A stretch of DNA of 64,000 nt from DATBLE01 sp046732255 (lineage in GTDB: Bacteria; Actinomycetota; Thermoleophilia; Gaiellales; Gaiellaceae): NCBI GenBank assembly GCA_046732255.1, contig JBKPMR010000025.1:28250-92249 (forward strand). Direction: 5' to 3'. Positions 24,163-33,995 of the stretch are shown here, one piece after another. The position numbers and the translations under genes were made by a program. Under the pieces are notes generated by a model. It had not been told where the DNA came from and did no database searches. It saw nothing but the letters and a program-made list of their open reading frames with translations. The stretch's first letter is position 1, and each line of letters opens with the position of its first letter.

Positions 24163-25375
24163 CCCGGCTCGCTTCCGGGCTTGCGATGTCCGTTCGGTAG
24201 CGCGCACCGGAGAAGGTGATCGACGCCGCGCCCCGGTAGGCGATTGCGCGCGCATCCTCGAGCCGGTCGGCGACGCCGGTCACGCCGAGGATCCTGCCTC
24301 CGTTGGTGACGAGCCGATCGCCGCGGAGCGCGGTTCCGCTGTGGAAGACGACCGAGCCGATGCGCTCGGCCGCGGCAATCCCCGAGATCTCGGAGCCCGT
24401 GTCGTTGCGCTCCGGATACTCGCCCCCGGCGACGACGACCGTCACCGCCGCGCGCTGCGCGACCTCGAGCCCGCTCCCGTCCAGACCGCCGGCGGAGGCG
24501 GCCGCGAAGGCGGACAGGAGGTCGCCGTCGACCCTCGGGAGGAGCGACTGGGTCTCGGGGTCGCCGAAACGGCAGTTGAACTCGAGCACCTTCGGCCCGT
24601 CCTCGGTCAGCATCAGGCCCGCGTAGAGGACGCCGGTAAACGGCGTGCGGCGACGGGACAGCTCCAGGATCACCGGCGCGTGGATCTGCACGACCAGGTC
24701 GTCGACGTCAGCCGGGCCGAAACCGGGAACCGGCGAGAACGCACCCATCCCGCCGGTGTTCGGCCCGGTGTCGCCGTCGCCGGCGCGCTTGTAGTCGCGG
24801 GCCGCCGCCAGCGGCACCGCCTGGCGGCCGTCGCAGAGTGCGAACACCGAGAGCTCTTCGCCTTCGAGCAGCTCCTCGACCATCACCGGCCCCCCGAGTG
24901 CGCCCGCGGCTGCGAGGCCTGCATCGAGCTCCTGCTGCGTCCGGCAGATGAAGACCCCCTTGCCCCCGGCAAGGCCGTCGGCCTTGACGACGCAGGGAGC
25001 CGTCGGTTCGCTGAGCAACCGTGCGGTCGGGACGCCGGCCGCATCGAGGACGTCCTTCGCGAATGCCTTCGACCCCTCGATCCGAGCGGCGGCCGCGCTC
25101 GGCCCGAAGACGGAAACGCCTCCGTGGCGCAACCGGTCGCCGACGCCGGCGACGAGGGGTGCCTCGGGGCCGATGATCGCGAGGTCGACCGCGAGCGCCC
25201 GTGCGAGCTCGAGCAGCGCGTCGCCGTCCTCGGCGTGCACCGGGTGGCAGGTGCCGAGCTGCGCGATCCCGGGGTTGCCGGGCGCGGCGTGCAGTTCGAC
25301 CGAGCCGCCGTCGCGGGCGAGCCGCCAGGCAAGGGCATGCTCTCGGCCACCCGAACCGACGATCAGGACGCGCAT
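24155..25375 (-). CDS. purD: Phosphoribosylamine-glycine ligase (GAR synthetase)
   Basis: 406 residues. An ATP-grasp enzyme making glycinamide ribonucleotide. MRVLIVGSGGREHALAWRLA is the signature N-terminus. IIGPEAPLVAGVGDRLR, VVKADGLAGGKGVFIC (ATP-binding loop) and VLEFNCRFGDPETQ (metal site) follow in order. It is the first gene of the minus-strand purine operon and is separated by 188 bp from the divergent fdhD gene; that gap must hold the operon promoter, though no riboswitch or PurR-like box could be recognised in it. Confidence 0.97.
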   Translation of the reverse strand: MRVLIVGSGGREHALAWRLARDGGSVELHAAPGNPGIAQLGTCHPVHAEDGDALLELARALAVDLAIIGPEAPLVAGVGDRLRHGGVSVFGPSAAAARIEGSKAFAKDVLDAAGVPTARLLSEPTAPCVVKADGLAGGKGVFICRTQQELDAGLAAAGALGGPVMVEELLEGEELSVFALCDGRQAVPLAAARDYKRAGDGDTGPNTGGMGAFSPVPGFGPADVDDLVVQIHAPVILELSRRRTPFTGVLYAGLMLTEDGPKVLEFNCRFGDPETQSLLPRVDGDLLSAFAAASAGGLDGSGLEVAQRAAVTVVVAGGEYPERNDTGSEISGIAAAERIGSVVFHSGTALRGDRLVTNGGRILGVTGVADRLEDARAIAYRGAASITFSGARYRTDIASPEASRVG

Positions 25376-25563
25376 GCCGCGAGTCTAGGAGAGCGGGCGG
25401 CCGCGAATGTTGCCGCCCCGGCACGCTTAGGTCACAGTCGCGTGACCCGAAGTCCGGTAGCGTTCGTGCTGGGGTCGTCGTGCCCCTTCGGGGGGAGGCG
25501 GGTCGAGCGCGGTTGCGCGGCGGTCGCCGCTGCCCGGCGGCACCGGGACACTAGGCTTGAACC

Positions 25564-26367
25564 ATGGCTCTCCGGGACGTCCCGGGCGATGCGACCCCGC
25601 CGTACAGCACCAAGCAGGCGGACGTCCTTCGCCTGCCGGACGACGTCGAGGAGCGGGACCTGCTCGCGGTCGAGGAGCCGCTCGAGATCCGGATCGGCGG
25701 GCGGCCGGTGGCGGTGACGATGCGAACGCCCGGAAACGACGAGGAGCTCGCGCTCGGGTTCTGCCTTTCCGAGGGGCTGCGGCCGGCCGCTGCGCGGCTG
25801 CCCGACGACCTGGCCGCCAACACCGTCGACGTGGAAGCGCCGGGCTTCGACCCCGACCGGCTCAGCCGGAGCTTCTACACGACGTCGTCGTGCGGGGTGT
25901 GCGGCAAGGGCGCGCTCGAGGCGGTCGCCGTCGAGGCTGTCCGCGTGGACAGCCGGCTGACCGTCGCGCTCGCGATCATCGAGTCTCTGCCGAGCCGGCT
26001 GCGCGACCAGCAGGCCGCATTCGCGGCCACCGGCGGGCTCCACGCAACCGGCCTGTTCACGGCCACGGGAGACCTCGTCTGCCTCCGCGAGGACGTCGGC
26101 AGGCACAACGCGCTCGACAAGGTCGTCGGCTGGGCGTTCACGCAGGGCCGGCTTCCGCTCACCGACGGGGCGCTCTGCGTCAGCGGCCGGCTCTCCTTCG
26201 AGCTCGTACAGAAGGCGGCGGTTGCGGGCTGCCCCGTGATGGTCGCGGTCGGCGCGCCCTCGAGCCTGGCGGTCGAGCTGGCCGCCGACCGCGGGATCAC
26301 CCTCTGCGGCTTCGTGCGCGACGGCCGCGCGAACGTCTACACCGAGCCGTGGCGGATCGCCCGCTGA
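25564..26367 (+). CDS. fdhD: Formate dehydrogenase accessory sulfurtransferase FdhD
   Basis: 267 residues. FdhD transfers sulfur from IscS to the molybdenum cofactor of formate dehydrogenases. The sulfur-carrying Cys pair is in TTSSCGVCGKGALEAV (C110 and C113). The conserved LREDVGRHNALDKVVGW and SGRLSFELVQKAA are also clear. It overlaps mobA by 19 bp, so cofactor sulfuration and nucleotide attachment are coexpressed. No formate dehydrogenase subunit lies in the window. Confidence 0.96.
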   Translation: MALRDVPGDATPPYSTKQADVLRLPDDVEERDLLAVEEPLEIRIGGRPVAVTMRTPGNDEELALGFCLSEGLRPAAARLPDDLAANTVDVEAPGFDPDRLSRSFYTTSSCGVCGKGALEAVAVEAVRVDSRLTVALAIIESLPSRLRDQQAAFAATGGLHATGLFTATGDLVCLREDVGRHNALDKVVGWAFTQGRLPLTDGALCVSGRLSFELVQKAAVAGCPVMVAVGAPSSLAVELAADRGITLCGFVRDGRANVYTEPWRIAR

Positions 26368-26870
26368 GCGGAGTGCTGCTGGTCGGCGGCGGGAGCACGC
26401 GCTTCGGCTCGCCGAAGGCGCTCGCGCGGCTCGACGGCCGAACGCTCGCCGAGATCGGCTGGGAGACGCTTGCGTTCTGCGACGAGCGGATCGCAGTCGG
26501 CAAGTCCGCCGACGGCCTCGATCTTCCTTTCCCGCTGGTCGACGACGGCACCGACGTCCGAGCGCCGATCGCAGGCGTCGTCGCGGGGTTGCGCGCGGCG
26601 GCGAGCGACGTCTGCGTCGTGCTCCCGGTGGACACGCCCCGGATCACGCCGGCGGCGCTGTTGGGTCTCGCCGACGCATGCAAGGACGCCGCCGTGCCGC
26701 AGACCGGGCCGCTCCCCGGCGCCTACCGGCGGACGGCGTTGCCGGCGCTCGAGCAGGCGTTGTCGACCGGCCGCCTGTCCCTTCGCGACGCCTTGGCCGG
26801 ACTCGATACGCTCGTGGTCGACGTCGACTCCGACCTTCTCCTCAACGTCAATACGCCCGATGACCTCTGA
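26349..26870 (+). CDS. mobA: Molybdenum cofactor guanylyltransferase (MobA-like)
   Basis: 173 residues from GTG 26349 (GTG 26373 is possible). An NTP-transferase fold: GVLLVGGGSTRFGSPKALA is the GTP/pterin-binding loop, with LVDDGTDVRAPIAGVVAGL and VLPVDTPRITPAAL (metal-binding Asp) following. It ends NVNTPDDL, as in MobA. It should attach GMP to molybdopterin to make the bis-MGD form used by formate dehydrogenase, consistent with its overlap with fdhD. It overlaps the next gene by 11 bp. Confidence 0.9.
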   Translation: MADRPLSGVLLVGGGSTRFGSPKALARLDGRTLAEIGWETLAFCDERIAVGKSADGLDLPFPLVDDGTDVRAPIAGVVAGLRAAASDVCVVLPVDTPRITPAALLGLADACKDAAVPQTGPLPGAYRRTALPALEQALSTGRLSLRDALAGLDTLVVDVDSDLLLNVNTPDDL

Positions 26871-27639
26871 CACCCAGCTGTTCCAGAAGGCCGATGCCTA
26901 CGAGAACTTCATGGGGCGGTACAGCAGGCCGTTGGGGCCGAGGTTCGCGCAGGCGTCGGGGGTCGAACCTGGGCAACGGGTGCTCGACGTCGGGTGCGGA
27001 ACCGGAGCGCTGACGGTAGTGCTCGCCGACGTCGTCGGCGCCGAGCGGGTCGCCGGTGTGGATCCGTCGGAGCCGTTCGTCGAGCAGTGTCGCGAGAACG
27101 TCCCGGGCGCGGACATTCGGGTCGGGCCGGCCGAGGCGCTGCCGTTCGACGACGCGGAGGTCGACCGGGCGCTCGCACAGCTCGTCTTCCACTTCGTCGA
27201 CGACCCGGCGGGCGCCGTCCGGGAGATGGCGCGCGTGACGCGACCGGGCGGGGTGGTGTCCGCCTGCGTCTGGGACATGACCGGCGGAATGACCATGATT
27301 CACGCGTACTGGGACGCGGTGAGCGAGGCCGGCGTCCCCGGGCGATCCGAGGTCGAGCGGTTCGGCGGCAAGCCCGGGGAGCTGGCGGGGCTCTGGCGCG
27401 ACGCCGGGCTCCGCGACGTCGACGACCGGTCGATCACCGTCTCGTCCGCGTATCGCGACTTCGACGAGCTCTGGGCGACGTTCCGGGGCGGCGTCGGCCC
27501 GGTCGGCGTCCACGCGGAGGCGCTCGAAGGCGACGCGCTCGAGGCAGTTCGGGAGACGTTCCGCCGCAAGGTCGGCTCCCCCGACGGCGCATTCGAGCTG
27601 ACGGCGACCGCCTGGTTCGCGGCGGGCACCGTGCCCTGA
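26860..27639 (+). CDS. SAM-dependent class I methyltransferase
   Basis: 259 residues. The SAM-binding motif is VLDVGCGTGALTVVLAD, followed by GVDPSEPFVEQCREN (acidic loop end), GPAEALPFDDAEVDRALAQL and EMARVTRPGGVVSACVWD. This is the UbiE/arsenite-methyltransferase-like Methyltransf_11 type; the substrate is unknown. Its ATG lies within the end of mobA, and its TGA overlaps the next ATG (TGATG), so it belongs to the fdhD operon by position, though no functional link to molybdenum cofactor is evident. Confidence 0.85.
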   Translation: MTSDTQLFQKADAYENFMGRYSRPLGPRFAQASGVEPGQRVLDVGCGTGALTVVLADVVGAERVAGVDPSEPFVEQCRENVPGADIRVGPAEALPFDDAEVDRALAQLVFHFVDDPAGAVREMARVTRPGGVVSACVWDMTGGMTMIHAYWDAVSEAGVPGRSEVERFGGKPGELAGLWRDAGLRDVDDRSITVSSAYRDFDELWATFRGGVGPVGVHAEALEGDALEAVRETFRRKVGSPDGAFELTATAWFAAGTVP

Positions 27640-28058
27640 TGGAGCAGCGAATCAGCCTGATCACGTTCGGCGTCCGCGATCTCGCCCGCGCGCGTGCCTT
27701 CTACGAGGCGCTCGGCTGGACCACCAACGCCGCTCCGGGCGACGACGTCGTCTTCTTCCAGGCCGGCGGCATGATCGTCGCGCTCTGGGGTCGCGCGCAG
27801 CTGGCCGAGGACACCGGCGTCGAGGACTCCGGCGGTTGGGGTGGGATCACACCCGCGTACAACACCCGCTCTCCGGAGGAGGTCGACGCGGTCCTCGCCG
27901 AGGTCGAGGCTGCGGGCGGGTCGATCCTGCGCCCGGGCGCCGCGACGTTCTGGGGCGGCTACTCGGGCGCCTTCGCCGACCCCGAGGGCCACGCCTGGGA
28001 GGTGGCCCACAACCCGCACTGGGCGCTGGCCGAGGACGGGTCCGTCTCGCTCGGGTGA
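27639..28058 (+). CDS. VOC-family (glyoxalase/bleomycin-resistance) protein
   Basis: 139 residues. RISLITFGVRDLARARAFYE is the first VOC half and SGAFADPEGHAWEVAHNP the end of the second, with Glu ligand positions retained. The middle (ALWGRAQLAEDTGVEDSGGW ... GITPAYNTRSPEEVDAVL) matches the 'glyoxalase family with WGRAQL' type widespread in actinobacteria. Probably metal- or small-molecule-binding; no substrate can be assigned. It starts on the TGA of the methyltransferase and overlaps the following GNAT gene (GTGA). Confidence 0.85.
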   Translation: MEQRISLITFGVRDLARARAFYEALGWTTNAAPGDDVVFFQAGGMIVALWGRAQLAEDTGVEDSGGWGGITPAYNTRSPEEVDAVLAEVEAAGGSILRPGAATFWGGYSGAFADPEGHAWEVAHNPHWALAEDGSVSLG

Positions 28059-28558
28059 CGGACGTCCGTCTCGAGCCGTGGGGCGAGGGCGACCTTCCGC
28101 TGCTGCGGAAAACGCTCGGCGATCCGGAAATGACAAAGTACCTGGGCGGACCCGAGAGCGAGGAGAAGCTCGCCGAGCGTCAGGGCCGCATCGAGCGGCT
28201 CGCCGACTCCGGCACGGGTCACATGTTCAAGATCGTCGACGACGCGACCGGTGAGCCCGTCGGCTCGGTCGGGTACTGGCACCGCGACTGGCACGGAGAG
28301 CAGGTCTACGAGATCGGCTGGATGGTGATTCCGGAGTTCCAGGGACGCGGGATCGCGGCCGCCGCGACCGCCCATGCGATCGAACACGCCCGCGCGGAGG
28401 GCGGACGCAGCACCATCCACGCCTTCCCGAGCGTCGAGAACGCGCCGTCGAACGCGATCTGCCGGAAGCTCGGGTTCGAGCTTGCCGCCGAGATCGAGTT
28501 CGAGTACCCGCCGGGCAGCATGATGCGCTGCAACGACTGGCGGCTCGACCTCTCCTGA
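28055..28558 (+). CDS. GNAT-family N-acetyltransferase
   Basis: 167 residues from GTG 28055. RimJ/RimL-type GNAT: LEPWGEGDLPLLRKTLGDPE at the start, IGWMVIPEFQGRGIAAAATA as the acetyl-CoA-binding loop (Q/R-x-x-G-x-G/A), and SVENAPSNAICRKLGFELAA as the C-terminal helix-strand. Substrate unknown; relatives acetylate protein N-termini, antibiotics or small amines. It is the last gene of the plus-strand run starting at fdhD and converges with purA 3 bp away. Confidence 0.87.
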   Translation: MTDVRLEPWGEGDLPLLRKTLGDPEMTKYLGGPESEEKLAERQGRIERLADSGTGHMFKIVDDATGEPVGSVGYWHRDWHGEQVYEIGWMVIPEFQGRGIAAAATAHAIEHARAEGGRSTIHAFPSVENAPSNAICRKLGFELAAEIEFEYPPGSMMRCNDWRLDLS

Positions 28559-28561
28559 GGA

Positions 28562-29827
<1,266 letters not shown>

Positions 29828-29940
29828 GAGGTGGAGTATGCCCGCCGAGGCCGAAGGCGCGGGAACTCGTTCGACCGCCGCGGCGGCGCCAGCTGCCCAG
29901 CGTTCGCGCGAAGTGCCGGAGCCGTGCTCGGGCTCGTGAC

Positions 29941-30087
29941 GTTTCGCACCCAGTCTCTGAGACCGGGGTTGAAACGTTTGTGCACCACCGCGTCCACATG
30001 ACACCGGACGTTCGGCTTGGCAAGCGGTTTTGCGCCCGAGTCTCTGAGACCGGGGGTGCAACGTTTGTGAAGCAGAGCCTCCACAGG
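29941..30087. repeat. Two imperfect direct repeats of about 60 bp upstream of purA
   Basis: Copy 1 is 29941-30000 and copy 2 is 30027-30087. Both read GTTT-x-GC-x-CCC-x-AGTCTCTGAGACCGGGG, then AACGTTTGTG and end in CC/GTCCACA. The core GTCTCTGAGAC is itself a palindrome. The copies are offset by 86 bp and separated by 26 bp. They fill most of the gene-free gap 29828-30131, upstream of purA and downstream of the convergent-side hypothetical gene. Regulatory sites or remnants of a dispersed repeat are both possible. Confidence 0.65.
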
Positions 30088-30131
30088 GTGTGGATGCCCG
30101 CCCCCGCGCCGCCTCCAGTCGGCGCGGGGTT

Positions 30132-30467
30132 CTAGCGGGCTGCGACCACTCTCAGGCGGGCGATGCGGCGGACGCGAATGCGGTGACCGCGCCAGCACGT
30201 CGTGAAGCCGACGTCGGCCTCGCGGCGCAGGGTTCCTTCGACCAGGGTCGGGTGCAGGGGCTCCGGCGAGACGCCGTCCTCCTCGCAGGCCTCGCAGGGG
30301 ACGGCGTAGTCCGTTGCTTCCGCGCCGAGCCAGATCACCTGGTGGAACTCCGTCGCCGCTACCTCATTTCCAGGCGGTTCATCGATTCCCGTCCCGGCTC
30401 TGCCAACCGGTGGTCGTCGCCGCGACCGACAGGGCGGGCGCGGCACACAACCAACTGCCGAGAGCAT
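30132..30467 (-). CDS. Conserved hypothetical protein with CxxC motif
   Basis: Up to 111 residues; the first 35 are low-complexity and may be over-called, since the compact part begins near ATEFHQVIWLGAEATDYAVP. A CEACEEDG motif (Cys-x-x-Cys) and a single later Cys in FTTCWRGHRIRVRRI suggest metal binding or a small structural fold. It is followed by the purA upstream repeats and preceded by dnaB 75 bp away on the same strand. No family was recognised. Confidence 0.45.
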   Translation of the reverse strand: MLSAVGCVPRPPCRSRRRPPVGRAGTGIDEPPGNEVAATEFHQVIWLGAEATDYAVPCEACEEDGVSPEPLHPTLVEGTLRREADVGFTTCWRGHRIRVRRIARLRVVAAR

Positions 30468-30542
30468 GGTGATGTTGGGGAGGGGGGCACGCGGGGGAAA
30501 CCGGTTCCCCCCGCGAAGGAGCGAAGGCGAAGCCGAGCGACG

Positions 30543-31904
30543 TCATGCCTGTGCCAAGTCGGCGAACTTCGCGAACCGGCGCAGGAACGAGAGCTTGACC
30601 AGGTCGGTCGGGCCGTTCCGGTGCTTGGCGAGATGTACCTCAGCCAGCCCCTGTTGGTCGGACTCCTCGCCGTTGTAGTACTCGTCCCGGTAGATGAACA
30701 TGACCAGGTCGGCGTCCTGCTCGATCGATCCGCTCTCGCGTAGGTCGGACAGGATCGGGCGCTTGTCGTGGCGCTGCTCGACCGCCCGCGAGAGCTGCGA
30801 GATCGCGATGATCGGCACGTCGAGATCGCGCGCAAGCACCTTCAGCGACCGCGAGATCTGCGACACCTCCTGGACGCGGTTCTCGACCGACGTCCCCGAG
30901 GTCATCAGCTGGAGGTAGTCGACGACGATCAGGCCGAGGTTCGGCTCGCGCATCTTCAGCCGCCGCGCCTTCGACCGGATCTCCATCAGCGTGATCGAGC
31001 CGGTGTCGTCGACGTAGACCGGCGCCTTCGCGAGCTTGTCGCAGGCGGCCGTCAGGCGGGGCCAGTCCTCCTGTGCGAGCTTCCCGTTGCGAAGCCGCTG
31101 GGACTCGACCTTCGCCTCCGAGCACATCAGCCGCTGCGTCACCTCCAGCTTCGACATCTCGAGCGTGAACAGGGCGACCGGGACGTTCCGGCGGACGGCG
31201 AGATTCGCCGCGACGCAGAGCCCGAACGCGGACTTGCCCATGCTCGGGCGGGCGGCGACGACGATCAGGTTGCCGGCCTGGAAGCCCGAGGTCAGGCGGT
31301 CGAGCTCCTTGTAGCCGCTGGGCACGCCGGTGACGTCGTCTCCGGCCTCGTACAGCGCGGTGATCCGCTCGAAGCTGTCCTTCAGCAGATCCTCGATGTG
31401 CGTGAACTCGCCCGCGACCCGCTCCTGCGAGAGGTCGAAGACGACCGACTCCGCCTTGTCGACCAGCTCCTCCGCCGACTGGCCCTCCCGCTCCAGGCCG
31501 AGCCGGGCGATCTCCTGCCCCGCCCGGACGAGGCCGCGGAGAGTCGCCATCTCGCGGACGATCTTCGCGTAGTGCCCGGCGTTCGAGGTCGCCGGGACGA
31601 GCGCCGCGAGCTCGTTGATGCGGGTGCGCCCGCCGATCTCCTCGAGCTCACCGCGGCGCTCGAGCTCGTCGCAGAGGGTGATCGCGTCGACAGGCTCGCC
31701 CTTGGCGTACAGGTCGAGCGCCGCCTTGTAGATCACCCCGTGGCTCGCCCGGTAGAAATCGCTCGCCGACAGGACTTCGCTGACCGCCCCGATCGCACCG
31801 GGGGAGAGCATCATCGCGCCGAGTACCGACTCCTCGGCATCGAGATTTTGCGGTGGAACCGGGGCGGTCGGCGAAGCCTCGGCGAGTTGGTACATGTGCG
31901 ACAA
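30543..31904 (-). CDS. dnaB: Replicative DNA helicase
   Basis: 453 residues. The N-terminal primase-interacting domain (PPQNLDAEESVLGAMMLSPG) is followed by a RecA-like helicase domain: VVAARPSMGKSAFGLCVAAN (Walker A), EMSKLEVTQRLMCSEA, LIVVDYLQLMTSG (Walker B) and ISQLSRAVEQRHDKRPILSD (H4/arginine region). No intein interrupts it. I start at TTG 31904 because AGAGGTGG sits 5 bp upstream; the ATG at 31895 has no such site. It is the last gene of the rpsF-ssb-rpsR-rplI-dnaB order, with 195 bp to rplI that could carry its own promoter. Confidence 0.97.
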   Translation of the reverse strand: MSHMYQLAEASPTAPVPPQNLDAEESVLGAMMLSPGAIGAVSEVLSASDFYRASHGVIYKAALDLYAKGEPVDAITLCDELERRGELEEIGGRTRINELAALVPATSNAGHYAKIVREMATLRGLVRAGQEIARLGLEREGQSAEELVDKAESVVFDLSQERVAGEFTHIEDLLKDSFERITALYEAGDDVTGVPSGYKELDRLTSGFQAGNLIVVAARPSMGKSAFGLCVAANLAVRRNVPVALFTLEMSKLEVTQRLMCSEAKVESQRLRNGKLAQEDWPRLTAACDKLAKAPVYVDDTGSITLMEIRSKARRLKMREPNLGLIVVDYLQLMTSGTSVENRVQEVSQISRSLKVLARDLDVPIIAISQLSRAVEQRHDKRPILSDLRESGSIEQDADLVMFIYRDEYYNGEESDQQGLAEVHLAKHRNGPTDLVKLSFLRRFAKFADLAQA

Positions 31905-32099
31905 GACAACCACCTCTCGGCTCGGCGGAAAAGGGCTTGGACAACACGTTTCTCCACACCCGGCAAACACCCGGTTTGCTCGGGAAAGGGAACGCATGTT
32001 CCCAGAAGATCCGGACGGAGCGGTGGACGAAAAGACCGCTCGTTGCGGCCTTTTCCTCCGTATTTCCCCAGCCCCTCCACAGGGGCTGTGCAGAAGCTG

Positions 32100-32639
32100 T
32101 TACTGATCCGTCTCGGGCGCGGCCGGAGGCTCCGGCGTTTCTTCGGGGACCGACCCCGCCGGGGTGGGTTCCTCCTCGGGCGGGAGCTCGCCGCCCTCGG
32201 GAACGACCAGCGTCCGCACCTGGACGGTCACGTCGGTGAAGAGCTCGACCGGGACCTCGTAGCGGCCGACCTTCTTGATCGGCTCGCCGAGCGCGATCTT
32301 CCGGCGGTCGACGCGGATCTTCGCCGCGCGCCAGATCTCGTCGGCCAGGTCGGTCGGCGTGACCGACCCGAACAGCGACCCTGTCGGGCCGGCCTTGACC
32401 TCGAACCGGAGCTCGGTCGCCTCGAGCTTCGCCCCAAGCTCGCGCGCCTGCTCGAAGGTCGAGGCTTCCTGCCGGGCGCGCAGCTCGGAGCGCTTCTCGA
32501 GCTCGGCGACCTTCGCCCGCGTCGCCGTCTCGGCGAGGCGTCGCGGCAGGAGGTAGTTCCGCGCGTACCCGCGCGCAACGTCGACCACCTCGCCGCGCAG
32601 GCCGACCTTGTCGACGTCCTGGAGGAGGATGACCTGCAT
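32100..32639 (-). CDS. rplI: 50S ribosomal protein L9
   Basis: 179 residues from ATG 32639 (GTG 32645 is two codons upstream). The N-terminal rRNA-binding domain MQVILLQDVDKVGLRGEVVD with ARGYARNYLLPRRLA is diagnostic. The long central helix (about 40-75) and the C-terminal domain (SLFGSVTPTDLADEI) follow. The last 30 residues are an unusual Pro/Glu-rich acidic tail, making the protein longer than the usual 150 residues. Between rpsR and dnaB in the classical order. Confidence 0.97.
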   Translation of the reverse strand: MQVILLQDVDKVGLRGEVVDVARGYARNYLLPRRLAETATRAKVAELEKRSELRARQEASTFEQARELGAKLEATELRFEVKAGPTGSLFGSVTPTDLADEIWRAAKIRVDRRKIALGEPIKKVGRYEVPVELFTDVTVQVRTLVVPEGGELPPEEEPTPAGSVPEETPEPPAAPETDQ

Positions 32640-32648
32640 CGGCACCCG

Positions 32649-32927
32649 TTAGTTGCCGGAGACGTACGGGAGCAGGGCCATCTCCCGCGCGCGCTTCACC
32701 GCCGCGCCCACCTGGACCTGGTGGCGGCGGCACGCGCCCGTGATCCGGCGGGAGCGGATCTTGCCCTTCTCCGAGATGAACGGACGGAGGGAGGTGATGT
32801 TCTTGTAGTCGATCTCCTCCACCTTGTCGCGGCAGAAGCGGCAGTTGCGCCGGCGGGGCTGCGCGCCCAGCGGCGGCCGGCGGCGCGAGGTCGACCGCTC
32901 CTCGCCGCGCTGTTTCGGTTGTGCCAT
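32649..32927 (-). CDS. rpsR: 30S ribosomal protein S18
   Basis: 92 residues from ATG 32927. NCRFCRDKVEEIDYKNITSL, then ISEKGKIRSRRITGACRRHQ and LLPYVSGN identify S18. The Cys of CRFC and the later GAC are the residues associated with zinc-binding (C+) forms; here two Cys plus a GAC Cys are retained. The basic N-terminal extension (RGEERSTSRRRPPLGAQPRR) is longer than in E. coli. It is in the rpsF-ssb-rpsR-rplI operon. Confidence 0.97.
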   Translation of the reverse strand: MAQPKQRGEERSTSRRRPPLGAQPRRRNCRFCRDKVEEIDYKNITSLRPFISEKGKIRSRRITGACRRHQVQVGAAVKRAREMALLPYVSGN

Positions 32928-32940
32928 CGAGCTTCTCCTT

Positions 32941-33372
32941 CTAGAACGGGATGTCGTCGTCTGCTGCAGACGTAGGAAAGTCGGCGCTCTCTGCCGCTGC
33001 GCCCGCGGGCACGAACTGGGGCTCGCCGCTTCCGTCGCCGCGGCTGCCCAGAAACTGGACGCTCTCGGCGACGATCTCGACCGACTCGCGCTTCGAGCCG
33101 TCCTGCGCCTGCCACTCGCGCCAATCGAGGCGACCGTCGACCGCGACCGGACGGCCCTTCGAGAGGTACTGCGAGCAGCTCTCGGCCTGGTTGCCGAACA
33201 CCGAGACCGAGAAGTAGTTGGGCTTGTCGATCCACTGGCCGGACTCGTCCCGACGGCGCGAATTGACGGCGATGCGCAGGCTGCACACCGGCGTTCCACC
33301 GGGCGTGCTGCGTAGCTCGGGGTCTCTGGTCAGGTTCCCGACGAGGACGACGCGGTTGATGTTGGCTGCCAT
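32941..33372 (-). CDS. ssb: Single-stranded DNA-binding protein
   Basis: 143 residues. The OB fold begins NRVVLVGNLTRDPELRSTPG and includes NYFSVSVFGNQAESCSQYL and GRLDWREWQAQDGSKRESVE. The linker is short and the acidic C-terminal tip DDDIPF, which recruits repair and replication partners, is intact. It lies 2 bp from the rpsF stop. This is the operon copy that normally serves replication. Confidence 0.97.
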   Translation of the reverse strand: MAANINRVVLVGNLTRDPELRSTPGGTPVCSLRIAVNSRRRDESGQWIDKPNYFSVSVFGNQAESCSQYLSKGRPVAVDGRLDWREWQAQDGSKRESVEIVAESVQFLGSRGDGSGEPQFVPAGAAAESADFPTSAADDDIPF

Positions 33373-33374
33373 AC

Positions 33375-33881
33375 CTAGGCTCCTTCCTCCTCCGACGCTT
33401 GCTCCGACTCCGTCGGGGCAGCGTACTCCTCGACCGGCGCCTCCGCGTCGGCGGATTCCGCCGCGGCGGGCTCGGTCTCGTCGGCGGCGGCCTCGGCCCG
33501 CTCGGCGGGGGGCGGAGCGGCGCGGCGCTCTTCGCGCTCGTAGCGGGGGCGCTCCTCCACGGGCGGGAGCGGGGGCGGCGCGGCGCGGCCTCCGCCCTTC
33601 ACCCTGCGCGTCGCCATGTGCCGCATGACGCCGTCGGTGATCTTCAGGACGCGGGTGACCTCGTCCAGCGTCGCCGGCTGCGAGTCGAACTGGAGCAGGT
33701 GGTACGCGCCGTCGGCCTTGTGGTCGATCTCGTAGGCGAGCCGCCGGCGACCCCACACGTCGTGAGAGAGCCACGTGCCGCCGCCCTTCTCGACCAGCTC
33801 GTGCGTGCGCGTGACGATCTCGGTCTGGCGCTCCTCGGCCAGATCGGGATCGAGCATCAGCAGAATCTCGTATTCGTTCAC
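33375..33881 (-). CDS. rpsF: 30S ribosomal protein S6
   Basis: 168 residues from GTG 33881. NEYEILLMLDPDLAEERQTE, LVEKGGGTWLSHDVWGRRRL and YHLLQFDSQPATLDEVTRVL are the S6 core (about 1-95). A long C-terminal extension rich in Pro, Glu and Ala follows (residues 100-168), much longer than in E. coli, where Glu residues are added enzymatically; here an acidic tail is gene-encoded. First gene of the ribosomal/replication run; the 114-bp gap before the divergent small gene should contain the operon promoter. Confidence 0.96.
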   Translation of the reverse strand: MNEYEILLMLDPDLAEERQTEIVTRTHELVEKGGGTWLSHDVWGRRRLAYEIDHKADGAYHLLQFDSQPATLDEVTRVLKITDGVMRHMATRRVKGGGRAAPPPLPPVEERPRYEREERRAAPPPAERAEAAADETEPAAAESADAEAPVEEYAAPTESEQASEEEGA

Positions 33882-33995
33882 TGTTCCCTCGTTCTCCTTC
33901 CCTCGGTCTGAATCGGCCTCGCGTGCAGGTGCTGCCGGGAACGGCTCAGCACGATGCGAGGCGAGAAGTCCGCGGAAGAGTACCATCGGCCGGGA

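Noticed and set aside
25376..25563. Purine riboswitch upstream of purD
   Set aside because: No conserved purine-aptamer loops were found in either orientation in this GC-rich gap; only promoters can be assumed.
30768..32975. A 735-codon plus-strand open frame opposite dnaB, rplI and rpsR
   Set aside because: All three minus-strand genes are certain; the plus frame is a GC-bias shadow.
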